Source: Hermatobates lingyangjiaoensis (lineage: Eukaryota; Arthropoda; Insecta; Hemiptera; Hermatobatidae). Taken from it: DNA of 64,000 bases. Where the stretch lies: assembly GCA_026182355.1 (NCBI GenBank), contig JAPFBL010000171.1, positions 992,001 through 1,056,000 on the forward strand, read 5' to 3'. The number at the start of each line of letters is the position of its first letter. Positions within the stretch are counted from its first letter, which is position 1. The position numbers were made by a program, and so were the translations under genes. The notes beneath the pieces are model-generated. The model did not search any database. It was not told where the DNA came from and saw only the letters and a program-made list of their open reading frames with translations. Shown here in pieces: positions 12,194 through 23,752 of the stretch.

Positions 12194-15100
12194 AATCATA
12201 CTAATCTTAGTATCATACTAATCATGCATACGAGTATATTAACAATATGCATGAACTAAATAATAGCCTACTAGAAAAATGATTTTTTTTTTAATCTAAA
12301 AGAGAGGCAACGCAGATAAAACTGTTAACTTACTTAAAAGCTTCAGAGGTAAAAGGTTGTTCGAATGGATAATATCATGACCACAATTAGACTATAACAA
12401 GTATGTAATCATTATCATCAAAACAGAAGAATAATCAGGCAAAAGGAAGTCTCGTTTGAGTTTTTTAAGGTTAAATGAGGCATGGATGTCCCTGCAGAGA
12501 GAATGGTGTCAAATGGATACCATAATGAGAACCGTACTCCAGTTCTATAAAGTGAATATTATGGTTAAACGAGAAGTACTGTCATAGACTTCAAACGTAT
12601 TAAAACCTTCATTAGTGTAGAATGTAATACTGATAGTGGCTGTGAGATCAAGGAGCGGTGTAAATTACTGGAGATCAGAAGAGTAATTGAAAATAGATGC
12701 GGAAACTTTGGGTATGCACATTGTTGTTTAATCACTAATGAGATTACACATATTGATATGCTTATGTAAGGGGATTTGATTGAAAGGCGGGAGCAAACAG
12801 AAAAGACAGCCAATTAAGAGAAAAACAGGTTCATTCATTCCTTATGAAATGAATATCTTACAGATGTTTCTCAGTTTTAGCTACTTAAAAGATACAACAA
12901 GAAATCTCAGCCCTCTTCCCTTTAAACAACTAGATTTTTTTTTCGTTTCTATCTCATTCTATTCATATTAACATAAAATCATTCACATTTGACTATCTGA
13001 AAATACATTTTAAAGATTTCAACTTTATGCTTAAAACAGATGTAAAATTAACTAATTTGAAGTCTCCTATTTCAATGAAAGCATCAAAGCAATGTTAAAA
13101 GTAAACATATGAGAGAGTTCCATCTAACAATCGTGACATGTTTAGACATGTTTTCATGACACCAATTGCTTTTTTAATGTCTAGGTAACACTGAAATCAA
13201 TTTTATAAACTGAAATTATTTTATAAGCAAAAAAAAATTTCTTTATAAATAGGACCACAAAAAACGAGTAAACTATTTTAGAACTGTTAAATAATATCTC
13301 TCTATTACCAAAGATTAACTTGATATACAAACTGAATGTCTTTCACTTGTTACAGTCAACCTCTGATATATGGACATCATCATTCCGACAAAATACGCAT
13401 TCAGTCCAGGCCCATCGTCAAAACAACTTCGGATCAAATGCTGGTCTTCTGAAACAAGAAGTTTGTCATTAAAAATTCCTGACGGCGGCTGACGTTATCT
13501 TCATAGCGTTTCTTGAATATTATATTTGCAAAAAAACAGTCAGTCCATACTTTCTTCTTAAATGTTAAATGTTATTTTTTTATCAGTATTTCTATAATAT
13601 CATTGACAAGACATACGGTGTTAAACTTTTTCGCGTACAGGGGTATTTGTCAACAGTTGAAATATAGTTTGATACTTCTATTTACAGTATTTGGCAAATA
13701 ACAGAAGTCAAATAAACCAATAGATGTTGGCATTAGTTTGTTTTAAATGTAGAGTGTCTTGTGAAGCACTTTGAACAATAATGGTTGCCGTCATTCAAAA
13801 CACTCTCGTATGCCGAGCAGTTGGCATGGTGAGTGTCAGTCTCATTTATTTATCGACCATGTCTGTCTAGACATCCATGCCTCTTGAGTGTCTACCTTCT
13901 CTATTGCATCTCCACTTTGATGGACATCAGACTAGTCTTTTGTACTCTGTTCACGAAAACAACATTGATACTGCAAAGTCAACCCACTGTGCATGAGTAC
14001 AATAAGAAAAGATTTCATAAGTATTACTGAAGGGTTTCCCATACACCTACATATATAACATAAACAAATAGTTATGTTTTTATTATTTCAGTTTAGTTTA
14101 GTTATTGTTGTTTTAGTCGTTCCATTTGATTTGATGCTCCTCATACTGAGAAGTCAAAGAGTAAGATATTAGAGTCTCATACACAGTAAGGATTTAATTT
14201 CTGAATCTAAATTCTGTTGTAATGTGGTATTATCATTTACATAAATATTCAACATCAATCATTATTCAAATTTTTCTTCCTCAAGTTACTTAGTTCAGAT
14301 ATTTCATGATCTAGTCTTACTTTTTAACACTAAAATATTAACTCCATTTTTTAATTCAATTTAGTAAGAGCATATAGTTTGGGAAGAGTTAGGCCTAATC
14401 ATCCATTTATCAAATTCTATGGTTTCAAAATTTTCCAACCACCAAAATTTAATTTAATGATGGTATGTTTCTAAAACATTTTTAAAAGATTTCAACCAAA
14501 TCAGTCAAATTTTTAGATTAAAAAATGATAAAGCAAAATGTAAACCGTCCATTAAGTACTCATATCTCATATAAACATCCTATTTTCAAAGAGTGATGAT
14601 GATAGAAATGATAGCGCGCCCTGAGCCTAAGTGGATAAACTCCTTCATATCTTCCACCTTCAGTTCGGAACTCTAAGGGCTTTAGTCATCAATTATTACC
14701 AGACTTCTAACCTTGGGGGCATTGTCAAAATTATTGTTTCATAAATAATGATTTCCATAGTCACATCAAACTAACTAGGCGTCTGGCATAGCTACGACCT
14801 CTAATCAGGTCTCATTAGGTCACCAGTGATACATTGTTGGAGGCTCTCTCCAGATCCATATCCACGGTAGCTAGATGATAAGCTATCTTTGATTTGAATC
14901 TCCAATTGATGGATACCAAACGAGACTTCTGTGCTCTGTTTATGACGATAACTTGTATCCTACAGAAGTATACAACAGGAATTCATTATAGTCATTCATA
15001 TTGTTAGAGATAATACAAATCTACAGGGTATTACTTACAACAATTAAATCCTAAAATAAAAACTATTAAATTAACTTTACAATAACCATATAAGTATAAG

Positions 15101-15483
15101 AAAACACACTATTAACATTTCGCGTAATGATCTTCTATTAGGTCTCACACAACCAACTGCGTTTAATGAAACTCCATAGAAGTAAATGAGTAATCGGGTC
15201 ATCAGCGGAGTCTGTCCTCCTCTTCAGAGTGTTGGCGTCTTCATTTTCCCCGTTTGATTGCTCATCTATTCCGGTTATAGCTGTAGGATTCTTGTAAACC
15301 CCTCTACTTGGCTTTTGATGCTAGACGGTAGTTCTAATATATGTAGGACTCTAATGTTTTGTTGCCGATTGTAGTCATTTTTATGTTGAAGTAATTATGA
15401 TTTATAGTTAGGTATTTAACATGTCATTTTTATCTTGTAAATTTTATGGAGTCTTTTTTAGAAGCTCCTATACGGGCGTGCTT
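12194..15483. other. AT-rich stretch with one old dispersed repeat pair
   Basis: No gene is supported in 3.3 kb. Two diverged segments about 1 kb apart are related: 13911-13980 and 14911-14975 both run TTGATGGAYAYCARAC, a T-rich stretch, GTRCTCTGTTYAYGA and an ending near ACTGCAAAG or CTACAGAAG. The family is unknown. The region 14760-14890 has moderately higher GC without a coding frame. Confidence 0.45.
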
Positions 15484-15730
15484 CGTAAGTATGCGAGATA
15501 GTATATATATAGTTCAATGTATATAAAGAAACATAGAGAAATTAAAAACAGACACTTACAGTCTCTAATTGTCTTCAGTCTCTAACCATCTTCAGGAGAG
15601 ATAAGAGAGGGAAACCAAGCGCACTGGTACAGAGACGGTTGGAGACCGTCTTTTTTTTCAACCAAAAATTAGAGACTGTAAGTGTGTGTTTTTAATTTCT
15701 CTATGTTTCTTTATGTACATTGAACTGTAC
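15484..15730. repeat. Fold-back repeat related to PLE family D
   Basis: The left arm (about 15494-15580) and right arm (about 15663-15727) are inverted copies: CAATGTATATAAAGAAACAT and GAAATTAAAAACAGACACTT on the left match their complements on the right. The centre contains TCTTCAGGAGAG and GAGACGGTTGGAGACCGTC. The arms share ACTTACAGWC / CTGTAAGTGT with the family D copy at 58.0-58.3 kb. A (TA)n run follows at 15771. Confidence 0.65.
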
Positions 15731-15767
15731 ATTTTTGTCCATTTTGGATCGTATTTTCATCGAAAAA

Positions 15768-15770
<3 letters not shown>

Positions 15771-15830
<60 letters not shown>
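15771..15830. repeat. (TA)n microsatellite
   Basis: Sixty bases of pure TA repeat between the family D-like fold-back and the PLE endonuclease cluster. Confidence 0.98.
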
Positions 15831-15831
<1 letters not shown>

Positions 15832-15863
15832 CAGATTCAATAATATATCGACCGTTTGATAGA

Positions 15864-16113
15864 ATAGGTGTGTTCTCTAATCATCTTTTTCTTTTTCTAT
15901 TATAGTTGTATCTTCAAAATCGAACGTGTGACCTTCGTTTATGGCATGCCCAGCTAAGGCTATTGCGTTACTTTTATTTGTTCTTATGGAATAATTATGT
16001 TGGTACAATCTTTCTTTGAGAAAACGACTAGTTTCACCATAGTAACACTTGTCACAGTCTTTACATTTGATGGCATAAATGAGGTTACTTTGTAACTCCT
16101 TCGGTATTTTCAA
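15864..16113 (-). pseudogene. PLE GIY-YIG endonuclease fragment, inverted copy 1
   Basis: The minus strand encodes the central part of a GIY-YIG nuclease domain as found at the C terminus of Penelope-like elements. Visible motifs, in order: LIYAIKCKDCDKCYYGET (GIY and YIG positions, with the C-x2-C-x2-C cysteines typical of PLE endonucleases), SRFLKERLYQH (the conserved Arg and His), then GHAINEGHTFDF. It stops before the glutamate-bearing helix. It is an almost exact inverted copy of the next feature; the one difference seen is Ile for Thr in the SNAxALAGHA stretch. It ends at GGTGTGTTCTCTAATC (minus-strand orientation reversed), which also occurs, inverted, at the end of the family H repeat near 17130. 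It is a fragment, not a functional gene. Confidence 0.88.
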
Positions 16114-16365
16114 ATTTGAAAGAAAAAATACCGAAGGAGTTACAAAGTAACCTCATTTATGCCATCAAATGTAAAGACTGTGACAAGTGTTACTATGGTG
16201 AAACTAGTCGTTTTCTCAAAGAAAGATTGTACCAACATAATTATTCCATAAGAACAAATAAAAGTAACGCAACAGCCTTAGCTGGGCATGCCATAAACGA
16301 AGGTCACACGTTCGATTTTGAAGATACAACTATAATAGAAAAAGAAAAAGATTACACTGGCATTT
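16107..16365 (+). pseudogene. PLE GIY-YIG endonuclease fragment, copy 2
   Basis: The same nuclease segment as copy 1, now on the plus strand, meeting it head to head at a TCAAATTTGA palindrome (about 16109-16118). The frame opens at SNLKEK and runs through YAIKCKDCDKCYYGET, RFLKERLYQH and NEGHTFDFEDTTIIEKEKD, then leaves the element (YTGIL, stop). It is identical in protein to copy 3 over the shared part, so the duplication looks recent. It lacks both the reverse transcriptase and the C-terminal catalytic glutamate region. Confidence 0.88.
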
Positions 16366-16392
16366 TATAATAAAAGAAAAAAAAAAATCTTT
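16366..16392. other. A-rich junction between endonuclease copies
   Basis: A short A-rich segment (AAAAGAAAAAAAAAAA) joining copies 2 and 3. It could be a poly(A)-like trace of retrotransposition or filler from template switching. Confidence 0.4.
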
Positions 16393-16753
16393 ATTTTCAA
16401 ATTTGAAAGAAAAAATACCGAAGGAGTTACAAAGTAACCTCATTTATGCCATCAAATGTAAAGACTGTGACAAGTGTTACTATGGTGAAACTAGTCGTTT
16501 TCTCAAAGAAAGATTGTACCAACATAATTATTCCATAAGAACAAATAAAAGTAACGCAACAGCCTTAGCTGGGCATGCCATAAACGAAGGTCACACGTTC
16601 GATTTTGAAGATACAACTATAATAGAAAAAGAAAAAGATGAGCAAAGAAGGAAGACACTTGAGATGTTATATATTAAAAAGGATCTAAGTTCGATTAATC
16701 ATAGAAGTGATATTACTAATTTAAGTAATATTTATTCTGGAGTGTTGTGCTGA
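16393..16753 (+). pseudogene. PLE GIY-YIG endonuclease, C-terminal end, copy 3
   Basis: The most complete of the three copies. The frame reads SNLKEKIPKELQ, LIYAIKCKDC, KCYYGET, SRFLKERLYQH, GHAINEGH, EKEKDEQRRKTLEMLYI and ends SINHRSDITNLSNIYSGVLC, stop. In GIY-YIG nucleases the Tyr pair, the Arg after the YIG box, the His and a later Glu form the active site; here Tyr, Arg and His are visible and the Glu in RRKTLEMLYI is the likely metal ligand. PLEs carry this domain after their reverse transcriptase and use it to nick the target. No reverse transcriptase lies upstream, so the copy is 5' truncated. The untranslated end and terminal repeat (family H) follow directly. Confidence 0.88.
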
Positions 16754-17150
16754 GGTTTGGTAAAATTTGATTTATTTAGTTCCCTTGAGTGAACAGTGTT
16801 GAGGTTATTTGTAATGTTATCTTATTAGTCTAGTCGAAGGTTTTGTCCGGCTAACATTGTTGTTCCTTTAAATAATGTAAATTTCATTTTCTTAGTTAAA
16901 AAATTCTTACTTCTGTAAGTAATATTGTTTTATGTATCTCTGAAATATTTCTGCTTGTAATATTCATAAGTTGTAACAATCCATTTTCATATTGTGTATA
17001 TGTTTGATGTTGATATGTGATTTCTTATTATCCTTTGTTTGTAGGCCTATGAAAAAGGTTTTAAATAAAACCGAAACGTTGGCAACGAGAGTTTGATTTT
17101 TTATTCTGGAAAATTGACCGAACCCCGATTAGAGAACACACCTATATATA
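16754..17150 (+). repeat. PLE 3' untranslated region and terminal repeat, family H
   Basis: Directly follows the endonuclease stop codon. It contains CTATGAAAAAGG, a hairpin GGTTTT/AAAACC and then GAAACGTTGGCAACG at about 17046-17085. GGTTTT/AAAACC corresponds to stem II of a hammerhead and CGTT/AACG to a possible stem III; the first box reads CUAUGAA rather than CUGANGA, so the core looks degenerate. It ends GATTAGAGAACACACC followed by (TA)n. The same repeat occurs twice, head to head, at 46776-47170. Confidence 0.75.
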
Positions 17151-17208
17151 TATAAATTTAAATTACACAAAGCACGACACAGAAAAGAGAATACAAAGAA
17201 AACTTACA

Positions 17209-17210
<2 letters not shown>

Positions 17211-17249
<39 letters not shown>
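17211..17249. repeat. (TA)n microsatellite
   Basis: About 39 bases of TA repeat between the family H end and the family E palindrome. Confidence 0.97.
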
Positions 17250-17252
<3 letters not shown>

Positions 17253-17261
17253 AATAATAAA

Positions 17262-17425
17262 AATTCAAAACGAAGGTAACACACAGAAAGACACAGACAT
17301 AACTCACATCGAAATATCGATGTGAGTTATGTCTGTGTCTTTCTGTGTGTTTCCTTCGTTTTGAATTTATTTTATTTTAAAAAAGTCTGCTGGACCGTTT
17401 CTTTTAATTGTATATATATATATAA
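17262..17425. repeat. Near-perfect palindrome, PLE terminal repeat family E
   Basis: Two head-to-head copies of one sequence meet at ATCGAAATATCGAT (17304-17318). Each arm is about 50 bases and runs CGATGTGAGTTATGTCTGTG, TCTTTCTGTGTGTT, CCTTCGTTTTGAATTT; the only clear arm difference is near GTAAC versus GGAAA. The right arm continues into GGACCGTTTCTTTTAATTG and (TA)n (17410-17424). Family E also occurs at 39143-39300 (minus) and near 54.7 kb. The head-to-head join lost the CUGANGA part of the core seen in those copies. Confidence 0.85.
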
Positions 17426-20400
17426 TGCACCAGTTTCCTTAAACATAAAACTCATTTAGTGAGGAAGAATTGTTTATTTAGTTGTGCTTCGTTGACGTCC
17501 AAGAATAGTTATTTGATACCATGTAAAGTAACGTGGGCTATTTTATCCTGTGATGTTTTGTTCTATGCTAGTTACAACCTGACTGATTGTTCTCTTCTTA
17601 CTCACTACGTTGTGATAAGATCGTTGATGCATGGTATTTAAAGGCTTTAATAGACAATAATTTTTTTTTAATTATTCATGATTCTCTATAAATTTTAGGT
17701 GATATAGTTAACTAGAAATTGTATCGAAAATTTAGGGACTTTATCTCAAATTACATGGCACCCACATCTAAATTAACGTAAATATCTCACCGAGGTATAG
17801 GACACGAAGGAAAAGTTCAGCTTGGTGATTGAAATACAAAAGATGTGTCTGGCACCCTGAGAGATTGATATCAAATGAGTTATAGTAAAGATGGAATCAA
17901 CAATGCATTATATTTATATAAGATTATGTTTTCAAAGTCAAATATATAGACTAATTCAAGAAACAAAGCTGTTGTTTGGTCTTATTGAAACTAAATTTTA
18001 GGATTTGATGGCTTTCAATATTTTATTCTGGAAATATTTGTGGTTAGGTAACAATGAGAGTATCCTAAAGATATGTTATAATTTGTTAAAACTGTCACCA
18101 GGAGTAAAAGCTGCATTGATTATAAAATTGTCTTCCAGTTCTTGAGGTTTTTATTAACTTTCAGAAGTCAATCGTATGTTCTACTCAAATATAACTTAAT
18201 TAAAATTATTTTCTTTTAAAAGCGTGTTTAATTTGATTTTCTTGGAGATACATCTGTGTGAAATGAATCGGAGAGTGGCATCTGATGAATTGAAAAGGTG
18301 ATGTGATGGGTACAAGTGGTGGTACTGGGTGACGTCAGATAGTCGGCGGTTACTTCAGACAGAGTGGCAGCTAACATATCATAGGCTTTCAGACGACGAG
18401 TGTCTCCGACTGCGTCCTCACGCATTCCGTCACTGCCTTCTCAAGCGAACAACGAGTAAAAACACTTTAATTAAAAACCTATCACAATGAGCTTATAATC
18501 ATATAGAGCCAACTCTAAATGGGGAAAAAAAAACGCTTCACAAAAAAGAAAACATGAACTACAAAATAATTTAGTCTTGCACGAGAATATTTTCTATATC
18601 AACCGGATCGAACATTAAAAATATATAAAATAAATGTATGGACAAAACATTGTTAATTACATAATATATGTTCTATTATTAAATAATATTTAAATTTGTT
18701 GTAGTGATGCTTAATATCAATATGGCTACTTGGTAGGATACAGTCCAAAACAAATGCATTATTCTCAGTTCTGTTTTCCTTCCATCTATTTTAATTTGTA
18801 GTTCTATTTGTAATATGGGCTGGACTACACTGGTCAGCATACGTTAAAATGAATAGCATTGCTCCTTGATATATGACTTTCACTGCACCACTTGTAAACC
18901 CAATACACTTCGCTGACTCGGCAAGAATGTTGTATTAGCTGAGATGCTTTCTCGCCAATGTGATTTATGTGTTTTCTCCGTATTCACTTTTAGTTACTCT
19001 AAATCCTCAAAATTTTTATTTTTGTATTTTTTCTCTGATATTAGTAATTTCATTTCTTAATTACTTTTTCCTCCTTGTACCTTAAGGTGTGAATAATTTT
19101 TTTTTATTTCTCTGGCGTAAATTTCAATTCAACTTCCTTGGACACCTCTGTATCAGATATATATTTCCTTTTATGTTAAGTGAATCCTAAAATTGTGAAC
19201 TATCTTTGAAGCCACTATTGACTTCCGTACTTCTAGCTGGAAGCATTTACTTCACCAGATTCTTTATAAACCATTCCCTTAATCATTCTATCTTCTTCCT
19301 TAGAAAAATGAATGTTAATAATAATATTTATAATTGCTCTAGATCCAATTTAATAAATTCACATAAACATATTTTTTTAAAAAATATTGAAACACTAATG
19401 TAAAAAAAACCCTAAATTGATGTACTTTCCCAGAAATCAGTTCAAAACAGTGCAATATAGTTTTTTAAACAATTTTGTTTCAAAGTTACTGTTTATATCC
19501 CTGTAGAAGATAAATTACTGGTCAAAAACTCCTGTTTTGATCAAAAAGCCCTGTTCATAGAAAAGTAGATAAGGTGTAACAACATAAATAACTGTGTTTT
19601 ATTTAAATATTTATAATATCCTGGATCAATGTTGGAACCCTGCGGATGGATGGCTTTTGTAGTAGTAATAGGTCAATATAGTAGTCCTATTTTGAAAATA
19701 TTTCTTCGCTATCCTGGAAAAGTCATTTTAATGGTGGAAGGTACAATACTAATTAACTGAATCAAATTCTCTTGCATCCATGACTATTATCAACACCTCC
19801 TTTTTTATAATAAATCTTTCATCACCCTTAAGTCATTACTGTCAGTCTATTGAGATTTATAGACATGGTTTTTTTTTATTTAGTCAAAATAATATTTTGT
19901 TAATTCTTTTCCTTTTATCATCTTTATTTAGAAATATACAAGTACGCATATTATGCGTAACAAGCATATGTAGTAATAGATTATACAATAACATCGATGC
20001 ACATGAGCAATAAATGGAACCCACTGGTTCAACTTCTCACTTTGTTTTTTTTGTTTTTTGTTTTAATTTTGTTAATCAACAATGTTTTCAACAATTTAAC
20101 AGTCAAATGAAGCAAACTTTTTTAAGAAGTTGTTCAGATAGACCAATTTTAGTTTATTTTCCTGGTGTTGCAACTAAATGTACATTAACACATTTACCAA
20201 TTGATTGAAAATATCGTTTTATTTGATTTGAGTTTCAAATAGTCAAAAGTTAATATTACAAAATCACACAAAATCAGTCTTGAATGTACATGCATTTCAA
20301 GGGCTTTAATCTTTGTCAAAGGCTTTTAAAATATTACCAACTTCTTGTATAGTAAATATCTTGCCATTTGTTGAACATCTAGCGAGCGACTTTAAGTTTC

Positions 20401-20945
20401 TGTTTCATTTTGTTTTTATATGGTTATTCATAACCATATAAGTTGTATACACTATTGTACAGTTGCTCAGTTGTTTAGTTTCACATAAAAATAGTACATA
20501 CTATTTTTCTTGTTTAATTTTTCTTTGCAGTTGACACATTTGTCACACTGCAGTAATATTTCTACAATCCTTTTTTTTTTCAATTTTTTTATCTGTATAA
20601 TTCCTTTTCAAAGTACAGTGTCCATTTTTCTTTGGTCATTTGTTTATTTGTAATTTCTTCTCAGACATCTAATCTTTTTCTCTTGTATTTGATAACGTAC
20701 TTTTGCACCAAAGCATCAACATTCTCTTCGAATGTGAGATTTAATGAAAATTATAATGTCTATTTTATTTTTTATTCAACTTATTCAGATTAGCCTGGTA
20801 TAATTTTTTTTTATTTCACCTGAAGTCCAGGTTTTCACTGTTTTTCTCCATTCTTGGAAAATTTCCTTGCCATCATTTCATGACTTTTTTCTTCCATTTA
20901 TACAATTCATTATTTTACTTACTTTCCTCGATGAACACAAATTGA
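17426..20945. other. AT-rich stretch, no gene seen
   Basis: About 3.5 kb. A patch of higher GC at 18280-18440 has short frames on the minus strand but no domain, splice pair or conserved motif I can name. The rest is T-rich or A-rich low complexity, with a GTTATTCATAACCATATAA-like short inverted repeat near 20425. Confidence 0.45.
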
Positions 20946-21245
20946 GAACCATTTTATAATACAAAGAAATCCAACTTCGCAAATCACCTAACTGGACACG
21001 GACATGCACCTGACAGCTTAGAAAATACAATTGACTTACTACAGATAGGACAAAAAGGACAGAGACTCAATATAACTGAACAATTTGAAATATATAAACA
21101 TAAAAATGCTGGTAACATAATAAACAAACAAATAAACCACCAAACCAATATTCTATGTAAACCACTAATAAAAATAAAAAGAGGACAGGACAGAGAGTAT
21201 GACGAAGGTAATAAATATAAAATAATCCAACTCGATAATAACTAA
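20946..21245 (+). pseudogene. GIY-YIG endonuclease C-terminal fragment of a PLE
   Basis: An uninterrupted frame of about 99 codons from a stop at 20943 to TAA at 21243. It begins EPFYNTKKSNFANHLTGHGH and continues LLQIGQKGQRLNITEQFEIYK, then ILCKPLIKIKRG. The pattern K-S-x-F-A-x-H-L..GH.., followed by a KG..LN..E..EIY block, is typical of the second half of GIY-YIG domains in invertebrate retroelements; the Glu in TEQFEIYK sits where the catalytic Glu is expected. The GIY and YIG boxes are missing, so this is 5' truncated. About 105 bases downstream lies a family J hammerhead-like core, which identifies J as this element's terminal repeat. Alternative: the domain belongs to another GIY-YIG-bearing retroelement. 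Confidence 0.7.
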
Positions 21246-21440
21246 AAAAATAAAATTAAAAAATAACTCAATAAGTTCTAATAATAATATCAAGATAGCA
21301 GTGGACTTGACATATAACCCCTTCATAACAGTTCAGTAGGTTAGTTGCGATCGAAGATGGACAACGTCCGAAAGCGCTCCAACAACTCCAAGATCTTACG
21401 AGGTATCACAGTTTCCCATAATAATAATGTAAATATATAT
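21246..21440 (+). repeat. PLE 3' region and terminal repeat, family J
   Basis: Follows the endonuclease stop. It contains CGAAGAT, hairpin GGAC-AAC-GTCC, then GAAAGCGCTCC (core 21351-21373), as expected for a hammerhead-like core with the C-x-GAAGA form of the first box. Downstream come ACTCC, ACGAGGTA and a CCATAATAATAATG tail running into (TA)n at 21430. The spacing from coding end to core is close to what is seen at 54.5-54.7 kb in another PLE family. Confidence 0.75.
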
Positions 21441-21640
21441 ATATGCCAATTTTTGTAGTAGTCCTTCCTTAACACATGCATTATAAAAATACCACTAAAC
21501 TTAACTGATACCTGTTTTTTAACATGCATTTCAATTTTCTAAATAACATTCTCGTTATTTCGTCTACACAATAAAGTAGATCTCCTAGAGGTGACATGTT
21601 TGGAAAAGATCAACATTCATCTCCAGGACGGGAATGACTT
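21441..21640 (-). pseudogene. PLE N-terminal coding fragment, minus arm of a fold-back
   Basis: The minus strand, read with frameshifts, gives CVKEGLLQKLAYIYI near 21470-21440, matching the CFKEDLLPKYTNIY and CINKGLLPNYTN endings of two other PLE 5' fragments in the window. Upstream on that strand are GAAATAACGAGAATGTTA and TTGATCTTTTCCAAACATG, both also present in the plus arm at 21915-22050. The two arms are inverted copies over roughly 200 bases with many differences, so this is an older fold-back. It has stops and frameshifts. Confidence 0.55.
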
Positions 21641-21904
21641 AGTAAATTCCCTGTAAGAGTTTCTGGATGCCCTGGATGTGAGGTTTAAACTGTTGCTAAT
21701 ATTTTCGAATATTCAAATAAAAAATCTTAGCAAAATTTGAAAGCTGTTTAAATGCACATCAAGGGCATCAAGAAACCTTTACAGGTATTAACTCGGACCG
21801 CAAAGCAACTCTACTCATAGGATTAACGACCAGCTTAACTTAAACTTCAAAAATGATACCTCCAATGTCTTCACTTTGCATATATATAAAAAAACCAGAA
21901 AATT
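21641..21904. other. Spacer between inverted PLE arms
   Basis: About 260 bases between the two arms; no feature recognised. Confidence 0.4.
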
Positions 21905-22125
21905 CATGAGCTCAAGTTGAACGTTGATCATTCCAAACATGTCGACTATAGGAGATATAATATATTTCTATATATTATATCTATATATAGATACATGTCG
22001 ACTATAGTAGATATAATTTATTGTTTAGTCGAAATAACGAGAGTATTATTAAGAAAAATTGAGAAGCTTGTTAAGAAAGACGTATCTGACGTGAGTTTGG
22101 TGTCATTTTCAATAATGTATATATA
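21905..22125 (+). pseudogene. PLE N-terminal coding fragment, plus arm of a fold-back
   Basis: The frame reads VEITRVLLRKIEKLVKKDVSDV, a Lys-rich amphipathic stretch like KIEAISKKLVNAES and KLEKLFQKIITREI in the other PLE 5' fragments. It is the inverted counterpart of 21441-21640. CATGTCGACTATAGKAGATATAAT occurs twice in direct order (21939 and 21985), marking a local duplication around an AT-rich insertion. It is followed by TA- and TG-rich simple sequence. Confidence 0.5.
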
Positions 22126-23305
22126 TGTATTTGTAGTGTGTGTATGTGTGTGATACAAACAAATTGATAAAGTGAACCGTAATTTTTAGTAATTAAGGTA
22201 AAAAAGAGGGAGAAAGTGAGTATATGAATTGATTACCAGATTGAAAAGTGATTAATAGATAAAATATTAAAAGAATCGAAGAATAAACTACTGTCAAAAG
22301 TTAAAATGGATTCTGAAATAAACAGACAGTGATGAAAATACGGTGAAAAAAAATTAAAAATTTTGTTATTGTGTTTTATATATGTTATAGTTAAAAAAAT
22401 AGGAGAAGAGAATAAATATTGAATCGGAGTTATACATGCCTATATCATAAAACACATATATAATGTAGACTTAAGAAATAATATAGAGAAAATTTAAAGG
22501 GTTTATGTGGCATATAAGTTGAATATCTATGCTGGAGTTTATATAATGCTAGCACAGTTTATGTCTGATGAAGGGAAATGTAAGGGGAGCTTAAAGGGGT
22601 CGGGGTGTGGGCGGTGGAAAAGGAATTGTTGCAAGCGAGACCTACTTGTAGAAGCAAAACACTTGCCTTATTGTTATATAAATTATGACATAACTGGGTG
22701 ATAAATAGAGAAATGTGTCGAGTCGTTGGTGTACAAATAAACAGGATTAAAGGAGTCTGCAGTAGGGAGTAATGGGGAACTGGGTTATAAACGGAAAGAA
22801 AAATGCCGAGAGAAAAACAAATTCACCACTCTTACTTTCACTAGCAATGAATCAGCCTTCTTAAAACAAGCCTTAACATGCATATTTGTTTAATGTTTTG
22901 TTGTTTTTTTTTTGAGGAAAAAGAAACATTATCATGAAAACGTTTAAAAACTAAGAGGAAAGAGGCTCTAATAGTGTTATAATATCAAGGAAAGGAAACC
23001 TACTGATAAAATGGTAAACCATTTCCTTTATATTTCTCATGTGTTTTGTCATGCACTCTGGCATCACATAAAAATTATTAAAATAACTTACTTATTTCAA
23101 CACGTGTTATCACAAGAGCTAAATGACAAGTTGACATGATACTACGGACTATGTAGATTGAACAATGGGAAATACATTAAACAAATTAAGGTCGTCTCCA
23201 AGTGAAGAAATCAAAAGTTCCAACACAAAGAAGATGAGAAAGAAGACTGACAAAATGGAGCATGATAGGTACCAACAGGAATAATAAATGATAATCACTA
23301 TCATA
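22126..23305. other. AT-rich stretch, no gene seen
   Basis: Contains a GT-rich run (22136-22152) and a somewhat G-rich patch at 22565-22640. The plus frame at 22507-22701 has no recognisable family and is not called. Confidence 0.45.
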
Positions 23306-23652
23306 TAATATACTAAAGAGGGGTCAGGCTACCTCAGTGGTTATGTGCTCGCCTCTGAACTGATAGGACCGGGGTTCGATCCCCACCTGGCCCTCGATTT
23401 ATTCACGCGGGAGATTAGTAAATCTGAGCACGTTGTCGCTCGGAGAAGGACGTTAAACTGTCGGTCCCTAGCCTGTACGATGTCAGGTACTCGTTAAAGA
23501 TCTCTACTCTAAATACACTTGAGTTAGGTAAAATTTAAGACTCCCACTTTAGAATAAATCTTCATTGTGTGGTATCACAAAGGGCCAATGCTCGGCTTAA
23601 GTGTGTTCCCTTGTTGGACTGCCACTGCAACCTAACCTAACCTAATATACTA
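23306..23652 (+). repeat. tRNA-derived SINE copy S1, with target-site duplication
   Basis: The head is tRNA-like: an A-box region around CCTCAGTGGTTATGTGCTCG and a clear B box GGTTCGATCC (23373-23382), so an RNA polymerase III promoter is likely. A body follows with ATTTATTCACGCGGGAGA, AAGGACGTTAAACTGTCGGT and TGTACGATGTCAGGTACTCG. The 3' part contains GTGTGGTATCACAAAGGGCC and ends in CCTAACCTAACCTAA. A 10-base duplication TAATATACTA flanks it (23306-23315 and 23643-23652). SINEs are moved by a LINE in trans; the partner LINE is not identifiable here. Three to four related copies lie in the window. Confidence 0.88.
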
Positions 23653-23752
23653 GAAGACATTCTCGTTCATATATTTGTACATTAGAAAATATATCAATAA
23701 TTTAATAAAGAAATACAATAAAGTAATTTGAACAATAAGATGCATCAGATTA
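23653..23752. other. AT-rich gap
   Basis: No feature seen. Confidence 0.4.

Noticed and set aside
23320..23395. A functional tRNA gene
   Set aside because: A and B boxes are present, but the cloverleaf is imperfect, the same head recurs in other copies joined to a conserved SINE body, and target duplications flank the unit.
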